From Agrocybe praecox (taxonomy: Eukaryota > Basidiomycota > Agaricomycetes > Agaricales > Agrocybaceae), in contig CAXHKQ010000083.1 of assembly GCA_964017145.1 (NCBI GenBank), positions 1-10,870 on the forward strand: a DNA stretch of 10,870 nucleotides, in the 5' to 3' direction. Positions 1 through 8,800 of the stretch are shown piece after piece. Numbering within the stretch: position 1 is the stretch's first letter; every line of letters starts with the position of its first letter. A model generated the notes under the pieces. It saw only the letters and a list, made by a program, of their open reading frames with translations. It ran no database searches and was not told the origin of the DNA. A program made the translations under genes and the position numbers.

Positions 1-1090
1 GTCGGTGTCGCGGAGGCTCAATCGTCACCACACGAGAGCCACAGTATATCGTAGCAGTTTGCTGCTGCTGGTGGCCACCACTAAAATCCTGGAATAAAAG
101 TGAAGACAAAGAAAAAATAGAGACAGAATGCTATGATGCTGTGCTTGTCGCACTCACAGCAAACAAAAGTGGGTGTTTTGTGGGTGTTAGACGTTGCTGT
201 CAACCGAATACGTTGAATGTGGTGAAAAGATTTGAATAAGAATGAAAAGCATAATTTTAGGCTACATTTCGAGACGATTTGGCTGCGTCATTTGGCTGCG
301 ACATTTGGCTGCGGCGTATTTCCAGTGACGCAGTATGCAAGATACACTGAATTCATTGGTTTGAAGTGATTAACACGTTGAAACCCCACTTTTAACAACG
401 TCACTGATCATCATCGAAACGCGAACTGACAGCCAAATTTGACATACCGTAGGTCTCGCGGGTCGCCGCCGGTCGATGAAAAAGACCCTCGCCAGTTCAA
501 TAAAACGTTGCACTTTTCTGCCCATGTTGGCCATACTTTATTTTAGGGCTTTAGCCACCACCACCGTTGAGTGCTACCGCAATCGTCTCGCGTGTATTGT
601 GCTCGGAGTGTATCGCATTAATCATTTAACACTTTGCCAACGATTTAGTACCGTCGCCAATTTTAATCGTCTTACATGCTTACACCACGTACGAAAGGCG
701 CTCGCGGTTTGTCCGTTCGGCGTTTTGTTCGGCGTCCGGGTTTTGTGGTGTTCGATTTGCACGCTACTTATCGTCGTGCGTGACGCGTGACTGCTCGGCA
801 CATCGAACACACGTAACTTATCCACACTAATTTCCTCACCACCGAAACAAACGCGATTGCGCCACTCCAACGAAATGGTTTTCAGTGTGCACTAATGCCA
901 GCAGAGCCAGACGCAGACGGCTCGTCATCGCTGCGGCTCCGGAAGTATCACCGTTCGCCGTGTGCCGTGTGTCGATTCATCATCATTACAACGACAATTG
1001 TGTGTGGCTGTGTGAGCGTACAGCATATGTGAACTTTCACTCATCAGCGGCGCCGATGTCGACAACGTTGAACATACCAAGAAAATGAAA
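1..1090. other. unassigned stretch, mixed composition, no supported gene
   Basis: Moderately GC-rich blocks (about 430-1070) lie next to AT-rich ones. The longest plus-strand ORF (476-790, 104 aa) starts with a Lys-rich, hydrophobic N-terminus but shows no family motif, and another frame overlaps it on the minus strand. This could be upstream exon or 5' UTR sequence of the RhoGAP gene, or intergenic. No promoter or splice pair could be fixed. Confidence 0.4.
275..313 (+). repeat. three tandem copies of a 13-bp unit
   Basis: ATTTGGCTGCG recurs at 277, 290 and 303 with a 13-bp period and a variable 2-base spacer (CG, TC, AC). Confidence 0.85.
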
Positions 1091-1892
1091 TAGCCAAACT
1101 GCAATATAGAGCTGTTCGTAAGAACGGCACATATATTGAATTTATTATTGAGAAAATATTATTTTATCACTGCGAATTGTCACGCTGAGGTGAAAACGTT
1201 GCTGGCTTGTTCGAAATGTGAACTACCCACGCCGAAGGACGTGCTTCATTGCCTCATCGCTTTTGTTATTTTTCTCTGTGGATCTTGGCCTGCAAAATGT
1301 GTTCAAAAGAATTACCATGATGCTTTGCGTCCGATGGCCAAAGAGCCATCAGAAACAGAAAATATGTTTTAAAAACCTGATTTTTCGAGAAAAGTGAATT
1401 CAATTTTTAATCATACTAACGATTTTTCGAGCTTCAGCCCCTTTAAAGTTGATATTCACATAGTTTCATCCCAAATGTAACATGTTCGTAAGGCCTGAAC
1501 GTAAGACAAAGACAAGCTTTCGTTTCATTAGCACATATTTTGTTGAAGAAAGTCCTTTATTATTCGCAGTGAGTATTTGGTTACTTGCCACCTACGTGCA
1601 GGGAGCACAAATGATTCAATCCAAAGAGCATCCAAACAGCATAACTTCTATCTCTACAACATTAGGATGACAATTTTTTACAGTTGATTAGACTTTAGAC
1701 CATTCAACATTTTACGATTTATTTTGCATGTTTGAACTTAATATGTTCGGCTCTGCAGCTTATTTTATGGAAAAATATCCACATTCGTTCAATTTGTACC
1801 ACCACACTAAAAGCCACTGTCAGAATCACTAGTTACTAGAATTTTAGAGCCCCTCGCAATTGTCTAAATATCAAGTTTATGTCATTCTAACG

Positions 1893-1917
1893 TTTTATGA
1901 AAACAAATCTCATAAAA
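1893..1917. repeat. inverted repeat, 8-bp arms
   Basis: TTTTATGA (1893-1900) and TCATAAAA (1910-1917) flank a 9-base loop. Confidence 0.6.
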
Positions 1918-2139
1918 TTCGAACCATTAGGTCCATACAAATTGTTGAAAATACACATGTGACAGACTATGTTCTTCTTGCATATAGAAAATACACGTTG
2001 AGGTTCATGTATAGATATATCTTGTCATTATGATGTGATGCTTTTGCAATTTTATATGCATGTTACGAAAGAAACGAAATGCCCGAATGCCAAATTTTAG
2101 CTTTGAAAGTTACAGCTGCTCAAAGTTTCATGCTGTTCA

Positions 2140-2154
2140 ATTGGGTCACCCAAT
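2140..2154. repeat. 15-bp perfect palindrome around a single central base
   Basis: ATTGGGT-C-ACCCAAT has perfect 7-bp arms. It resembles a dimer-binding site in shape but matches no consensus I can name. Confidence 0.6.
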
Positions 2155-2278
2155 ACTATTAGTTTTTAATTCGATTTAGCGATTTCATATGCATATTACT
2201 GGTACAACAAAGCTCACTTCGCGCTCCGGTGGACAGTGAAATGAGAGAATTTCTGTCACCGATGCTCGTGTGTTTTTC

Positions 2279-2299
2279 GTGTGTGTACTCCACACACAC
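2279..2299. repeat. GT/CA hairpin
   Basis: GTGTGTGT (2279-2286) and ACACACAC (2292-2299) form a perfect 8-bp stem around ACTCC. Confidence 0.6.
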
Positions 2300-2579
2300 A
2301 TTTCGGATGCATATTAATTTGCCATTATTCACACCGCGTACGACGTCGTCGCGTCTATGCTCTGCGGCTCAGCGGCTCATCACCGAATGATTGGTACATT
2401 TTCCAACACAAATAACTACGACGACAACGACGTCAGCACGTCTGCTGTGCTGTGGCGCGTAACGTCCAAATGAGTTTTGCAATCATTTTGTAACCGAGCG
2501 CCGTGTCGCAGCCGCTCACACGTTGATGGGCGCCTTTCACCACACGCGCGCGTATTTGCGTTTGCGCATAAATATGTAT

Positions 2580-2593
2580 CACACACACACACA
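2580..2593. repeat. (CA)7 microsatellite
   Basis: Seven uninterrupted CA units. Confidence 0.9.
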
Positions 2594-2827
2594 GCGAGCG
2601 TCGAGTCGATCGGTTCAATATAATGTCACACTCTTACGCCATGGCGCAAAAGCGTCGTCTGGGCGCGCGTTTGCCCTCCCTCCTCCTCCGCCACCAGCCA
2701 GCCAGCCAGCCTGGCTTTAACGACCAAACAATAGCACAGCGCGAGCGCGCGCAAGCGATGTGCCATTGTATGCATAAATAAACATGTATTTTTATGTTTT
2801 GCATGTTTCATAGAGCGACGGCGCTTG

Positions 2828-2845
2828 GCCGCCGCCGCCGCCGCC
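2828..2845. repeat. (GCC)6 trinucleotide run
   Basis: Six uninterrupted GCC units in a non-coding context. Confidence 0.9.
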
Positions 2846-4997
2846 ACTGCTCGGATGTGGAAGCGCGTGCCAAATGTGTTTTCGTTTCGGATTTCTGTGT
2901 CGGATATAACCGAGCAGTCTATTGTGTAAGCTCCGCATGTAATTGCTGTGTAGTGTTTGTTTAAACACTCAGCTCGCTGAGGAGATTGGAGATTTTCTAT
3001 AAATATGCGCGTGAAATATATCAACACTCGTATGACGCGTGCGCGCAGACAACAAGCGGCTGAACCAGTCATAATATTTTCGATGTGTGTGTGGGTGCGG
3101 GTTCGACGAGGCGCTATAAACATGCGGTGTGGTTTCGAGTAGTATTATTAATTCGATTGTTGCTAAATACACACAGCATACGAAGTAAGACGGTGGTGAT
3201 TATGTGTGTGTTTTTTCTAAGGATGCGCGCAACACCTGCGAGGTGTCGGCGGGTTGGCGTGTCGTTAAGTGGCACACACTCGTGTTATGTTCGTTAAATC
3301 GACAATCCTTTGTGTGTTTATAAAATCAGTCTCACGATGACGCCCACACTTGAACATACAGACATTCACACACACGCGAACGCAAAGCCCTTATGCACAA
3401 GTTGCGAGTCGCGTCCGACTCGCCAAGCCGGAAAGTAGATTTTATTTTTGGCACACTCACGCGCGGATTGTGTCGATCTTGAGAGTGAGTGTATGTGCTC
3501 GCGCACGCGCTCAAACGGCAGGTGTACAGTGTAGAAATATGCATACCACATACCAGAGTATCTCACATCCATGCCTTGTATTCGCTGGTCTCTCGCTGTT
3601 GGCTGTTCGCATGGAACATGTTTATTTTATTTCGATTTATAGCGCACATGTGTGTGCGTCGAGTGTGGCTCGACTCCGTGTGTATGCGCGTTGTTAAGCA
3701 TCTAGCACATTGCGTAAATATCGAAATTCCGCACATTGTGCGCACGACGCGACGCGATTTGGCGTGTGCGCGAAATTTGTGCGCGCGATTCGGCGTCGCC
3801 GTGTGTTAATATGGTCAACAGTTGTATAAGGAATGGTGTATGCTCGGCGTGTGTTATGTGTGCTGCGCGTCTTTATCGCGAAACAATTTGTTTTGTTCGC
3901 CCATCTGCGGCTACGCACCACGCACTTTGAATGCAAAATCAATATTGTTCAGCATTATGAACCGTCGTTTAGATTGTACGCTTGCGCCGAGGCGATGTCG
4001 CACACAGCGCCCAGCGCTTTTGAATTAATCAACATATTTGTGTAATCATTTAATTGACTTTATAATGTCGCCGCGTTGCGCGCTGGTGTCTCATCAGAAT
4101 AATCAATTAAACCATGCGATAAGAGTCATATGAGATGCGCATTGCGCGATGACAGCAGAAACTTCTGTGCAAACAAGCGCGAAAAAATCGATTGCTTCAT
4201 GCACGCATCATATGCATATTCCACCATTTCGCTTCACGTTCCTCACGTGCACGTGCTCGATCAGCACTAAATCGCCCGGCGGGGTTGTCATGTCAGTCTA
4301 TGCTGCGTGCGCTTGCTCGCTTGCGTAATTGCGCTCTTCCAATAACGTGCATCGCCTGCGGGCACATGCGCGTGCATGCATCCACCATCCACTACCATGC
4401 CCATGCCACTACAAACTGTTCACACAGTTCAAGCATATAGCAGTCTCACTGATGGTCGGGTGCGACGTCCTGTCTGCCAGCCAACGGCAAATCGGCGCAG
4501 TAGCATACAAACGTGCATAGTGCAACTGTGTGTGACTGTGTGCGTGTGAAATGTGCATACACCCCGAGGAAATCTGAATGAATGGGCGGCGTTTGCCTGA
4601 GCTGCTTCTGCTGCTTCTGCACAATCACTTCATGAACTTGGTGCGTTCCTGTGCACAATATTTACATCTTCATCGCACGAAGCAAGAGCAGCTCGGTTGA
4701 GCGAAGCTTTGGGCCCGTAACGGCATTTGCGACGCCACGGCACAACTATTTCGCCCACATTTACTACCCCGACACACCTATGAAATCACAAATTTATTTG
4801 TCGAGAAGGACTGGGCACTTGTTTTAATTTCGAACTGACGCATTGAATTTGTGTAACTGGATAAAAATAAAAAGGTCCTAAAGTCCAATATGTAGTCATT
4901 TTCGGTCGACATAATGATCAGCAAATATGATGCTGATAGTTTCCCTGATCATCCCGAAAAATAATCTATTGACTATACTTCGTGTTTTTCGATCTAG

Positions 4998-5432
4998 AGT
5001 GCATTGAAGACAATCGATGGTAATTTCATGAAACTGTCCAATCTTATATGTGTCGGGTTAGTACTCTCCAACTGCGTATGTGCACTTGAGTTTGAAGATA
5101 TAACACGCGTGCCCCGCGAGCTCCGAGAGACTCGCGCACTCGCACACTTGAACACGTCGCCAGTGTGTCCCATTAATAAAAGCGTCAACCGACAGTTAAT
5201 AAAAACACGCATGTGTACTAATCCATGTCCGTCCGTCGCTTCCATCTCATCCGCTCTCGTACACAGACAGACACACAGATCGATTAGTTCCGCCGTCGCC
5301 GTCACCGCTGCACTGTCACTGATGTGAATCATCGTGTGTGTGAATTCACCCCATCATCGAACCGCCAACGCAGAACGCAGACCGACACGCGCAATTCAAT
5401 CGAGACACACGACACACGACACAACACGCAAC
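4998..5432 (+). other. probable 5' UTR / leader adjoining coding exon 1
   Basis: The stretch lies directly upstream of ATG 5433. Two splice acceptors could begin the exon: TTTTTCGATCTAG (AG 4996-4997) and a pyrimidine-rich tract ending CGTACACAG (AG 5265-5266). No promoter element is clear enough to place a transcription start. The leader is CA-rich just before the start codon, as insect leaders often are. It contains several upstream ATGs, one opening a 107-codon frame (5004-5327). Which acceptor is used, or whether transcription starts here, cannot be told from sequence. Confidence 0.4.
5004..5327 (+). other. upstream ORF, 107 aa, in the same frame as the main CDS
   Basis: ATG 5004 opens a frame ending at TGA 5325-5327, in the same reading frame as ATG 5433. 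From the second Met (residue 9) it reads MKLSNLICVGLVLSNCVCAL, which has the charge, hydrophobic core and small-residue end of a signal peptide. The remainder is low-complexity Ser/Arg/Thr-rich with no recognised domain. It may be a chance ORF in the leader, a regulatory uORF or a small secreted peptide. The AT-rich start followed by CA-rich, leader-like sequence makes chance the likeliest explanation. Confidence 0.2.
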
Positions 5433-5831
5433 ATGGCATCGACCGAACGAACGCGCTCGATAAGCGGCAGCGGCAGCATCGGCCTGGACGACGGCATCGA
5501 CCACCACCATCACCAGCATCATCACCACAACCCCCACCCCCATCATCACCACCACCATCCCCAATCCCAGCAGCAGCATCCGGCAGCGTCCGCATCCGAT
5601 TTCGGCAACATGAGCATTGCGCTGTTTCACAATTTCGCCAGCAATGTGGGCGATGCGAACAGCAGCTCGGCAATGAATTTGTCGCAGATATCGGCCGTTT
5701 CGTCGGCCGATTCGGCGCTGGGCGCAGCCGCCGCGGCGGCTGGGGTGTCGACATCGATTGCCGGCGGAGTTGGCGGCGCCGGAGGCGGTCGGACGGGAGG
5801 TGGCCTCAGTATTACGCACAATGTTGGCGGG
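5433..5831 (+). other. CdGAPr: coding exon 1 of the CdGAPr-like gene (His/Gly/Ala-rich N-terminus, 133 aa)
   Basis: The frame is open from ATG 5433 to a GG|GTGAGT donor at 5832 and gives exactly 133 codons (phase 0). Residues 24-49 hold 16 histidines mixed with Pro, Gln and Asn. Residues 50-95 are Ser/Ala/Asn-rich, an Ala run follows, and the end is Gly-rich. No folded domain is recognisable, so the segment is probably disordered. Base composition swings from C-rich (CAC/CAT, CAG) at the start to G-rich (GGCGG) at the donor. Reading past the donor hits a stop inside the downstream MITE at about 5913. Assignment to this gene rests on the start context, the clean donor and a phase that matches exon 2; an extra exon in between cannot be excluded. 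Confidence 0.72.
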
Positions 5832-8800
5832 GTGAGTATAGTAGATGAGGTGGAGGAGGCGGATTCGCATCCGCGGGTATTGGCGAGAGAGATTTTAACC
5901 CTCTACTGCACATAGGGTGCTCTAGTTGGAAGACCATAATTTTGTTGAAAAAAATCATTTGTGTGCTTTTAGTTGATGGAAACTTTAACATTTTACAAGC
6001 AACTTCTCTGCAGAAAGCTTGGCATTACTCGTAAAAATGTAATGTAACTCATGTAGCAAATCGCAAAACCTGCGGTATAGAGCTGTATCTTCGTGAGGAC
6101 CGCACCTATCTTATAGCAACAAACCGCAACCTACACATTTTCCAATTTCGTTCGAAAAGGCTCTCAATATAATACTTCAATAATAATACATGTTTGGTTG
6201 TATGAAACGACTATTTGACGCATCGTTTTTGGAATCCTTGTATCCACTGCGAATAAATTTCAAAAAAATAAATGTCATGATTGTTTCGTTTCTATTGTCA
6301 TTCTAGACCACATCGATCGAAAATTGCATGTAATAAAACATCAGGGGCCTCAGAAATGCGGAAACAGTTTATATGTTAACTCAACGGCCCTGCATCCCCT
6401 GGATACAATTATGAATGGCTTTTTGACGTATTATGTTCTGCTTATCAATTAAAACATTTTATCTTCACATTTTGTTCCTCTGAAATTATATCCTATTGAC
6501 TTTTTTGTTTTGCATTTCTTATTTTCATTTGTATGTAATTTGCACAGTACAAATCAGTCACAACACCATCACTAACGTGGAAAAGGGTTAACTAGAAGCA
6601 GAGGACTTTTGATAGAAATCTCAAATTGCTAGCGCCGAGTTCACAAGGCCAAGGTTCATTTGAATGCAAGTTTTTATGGCGATAGGCCAAGTATTTTCTG
6701 AGTTAGGTCCCGTTTTATACCGAAATGCAATGTGTACTTGAGACTTCAAGATGACAGGGTCAAACTGAAGATAATAATATGCCTACCAAATTTGAATGAC
6801 ATGCAGTATATTACTGTTAAATCAATTTGTAATGATGCATTTATGTAGAATGTACCGTATTCGAGAAATGGAGAAATTGTTCGAATTTGAACATAATTTG
6901 AAGTAATGCTGTGCACTGAAGGGTTAATGGCATTCGGTCCGAGCCGGTCGGTCGGCTCGGTCGAAAAGGCGTGCGCGCTCGCAATCCTCAGGGGGCTGAT
7001 GATTTGTGTCCCGCGTGTTGCGTAATGAATATCGTTCGGTGTGTTCGGTGCTCGACCGCAACACACGCGATTCAAAGGGATAAGCATCTCGCCCCCGATC
7101 CGAAATAATAATAGGTCATTCGATTTAGCGCGTGACACGTTCACCGCATATTGCCGAAAAAGAGAGGAGGGCCTTTGCCAAGAATATGTTCGGTGTCCGA
7201 CCGCGAGTGTAAGTGTGCGATGTGTGTAAGCGGTGTTTGAATATCGATATTCTCAACGCATTTTAAACATAAAAATAGTTCGAGTTTTTGCACTTTTTTT
7301 CTCAATGTGTTATGTTTGACGTAATACAAATACCGTAAACAATATTAATAAGGTTACAACAATATTCACATGAATTATGTGTTTTTGCATAAGCTTCCGT
7401 TTGATGTGTGGATGACCGGTCTACATTTACTCGAACTTAAGATATACGGACCATTGAAAATCAACAAAGGACTATCTCCGAATCTGTCCAGTCTTGTCAT
7501 AAGGAGATCGAAACTCTTCAACATTGTTAAGACCGAAGGCTGGGAATGCCATTACCCCATTTGTGTTGACCAGTGCAACCAAGTATTCTTTCAAATAAAC
7601 TGTAAATTCAAACGGAAAGATAAAACGCGGCTTTAAATTCGCCCGTTCTATAATAGTTTGCATATTCTGTTAGTGATTCATAGAATGATACTTTCATGCT
7701 ATTACAATGAACAATCAAATATAAAATCATACCAGAGTCATCATAATTCTCATTCCAATCAATCGACATCACTGACATCCCTATCGTGTTTGCACCATCC
7801 ACATCCACACTCCCTCGACCGCTTACACGCACGCAAAACCTCAACCACTCGGCCTAATAATAGGTTTTATTATTGGCGTGTTGAGTTGTGTTCATTCGCA
7901 CAAGCATCGCGCCAACCGAGGGCAAGCTGTTCTGCTGCTTCTGCAGTAAATTACGCGACTTAACCGTACGCCGAGTTTGTTGATGCTAACCAGAGAACCG
8001 ATCCGAGACCACCATCCGAGACCGAACTAACGTATTTATCACCGCATTCCATTCCAATCTCCCTCGCAGAGCTACTGTCGCTTCCCCAAGCTCGAGGAGT
8101 GCGCCCACTTTCACTACGAGCGCGTCCAGCTCGGCCAAATTCTCCTGCGGCTCGTCGAGGATCGCTCCGATCTGCAGTCCAGCAGCAATGCATCGCAGCA
8201 CATCGAAAACGCGGCCGCAGCCGCTCAACCACCAACCGCAGCCGCCACTCCATCCAACACCTGGTTCATCATCCGCGTGACCGCCGAGCGTTCCGACCCC
8301 TTCCTCATCCGTCGCTCGCTGGACAACCTCCGGATGCTCGACGAGATGCTGCATCGCTGCGTCTACGATCGCAAGATCAGCGGCCTGAAGGACTTCCAGG
8401 AGCTGGACTGCTCCGCCCCGGAGAACCTGCAGCTGGAGAACCTGGTGGCGGCGTACCTGAACCGATTCTCCAACATCATGTCCGACTCGCTGACCTGCGG
8501 CCCGGTTCTGACCTGGTTCCAGCTGGACAACAAGGGCCGTCGGTTGCCACTGGCCGACATGGACACGATGAAGAGCATCAATACGCCGGCGGTGGGGGCG
8601 GCCTACGGCATCCGCAAGTACCAGGCGCAGGCGGTGGATGAGATTAGCATTGAGGTGGGAGACATGATATCGGTGATTGATATGCCGAGTCCGGCAGAGT
8701 CGACGTGGTGGCGCGGCAAGAAGAGCCACCTGCAGAAGAGCCACTATGAGGTGGGGTTCTTCCCGCAGACGTGCGTGGCGACGATTGGCGATAAGGTGCC

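Larger units (their letters stand above)
1091..2220. other. AT-rich stretch without genes
   Basis: Only short ORFs are present, with frequent stops in all frames. It holds two small inverted repeats (1893-1917 and 2140-2154). No transposon ends or RNA gene are recognised. Confidence 0.6.
2221..4760. other. CpG- and GT/CA-rich non-coding region
   Basis: The stretch is full of GTGTG, CACAC and CGCGCG runs of alternating purine and pyrimidine. Many overlapping ORFs on both strands result from the composition and show no conserved motif. TATA-like words occur at 2998, 3115 and 3316 without a matching initiator. It may be promoter-proximal or first-intron sequence of the downstream gene; this is inference only. 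Confidence 0.5.
5832..8069 (+). other. intron 1 of the CdGAPr-like gene
   Basis: This is a 2238-bp phase-0 intron, GTGAGT...CTCGCAG. It contains the TTAA-flanked MITE (5899-6923), a GC-richer island (about 6928-7235), an AT-rich stretch with a short LRR-like ORF (7370-7636), and about 400 bp of ordinary sequence ending in the polypyrimidine tract. An undetected small exon inside it cannot be ruled out. Confidence 0.7.

Noticed and set aside
2998..3005. TATAAATA as a core promoter (also TATAAA near 3115 and 3316)
   Set aside because: No initiator at the expected 25-30 bp distance and no downstream exon that could be tied to it. Such words are frequent in this AT-containing sequence.
2626..3123. 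165-aa minus-strand ORF and the many overlapping short ORFs from 2400 to 4660
   Set aside because: All are rich in His/Arg/Thr/Cys from GT/CA and CG runs. They overlap on both strands and have no motif or splice support.
5334..5432. N-terminal extension of exon 1 from a GTG
   Set aside because: There is no ATG between the in-frame TGA (5325-5327) and ATG 5433, and the ATG has a good start context. GTG initiation in an insect nuclear gene needs independent evidence.
5329..5870. Minus-strand ORFs opposite exon 1
   Set aside because: They are Gly/Asp/Val- or Arg/Cys-rich translations of the low-complexity coding exon in other frames.
6584..6590. GGGTTAA at 6584-6590 as the right end of the piggyBac-like element
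   Set aside because: The adjoining bases do not match the left end beyond CCCT, whereas 6910-6923 also matches the TGCACA block.
7658..7963. 101-aa ORF in intron 1
   Set aside because: Ser/His-rich with no pattern, and it overlaps another frame on the minus strand; likely chance.
8099..8641. Plus-strand 180-aa frame in the PX region
   Set aside because: It is a +1 shadow of exon 2 with Arg/Pro/Gly-rich, low-complexity translation.
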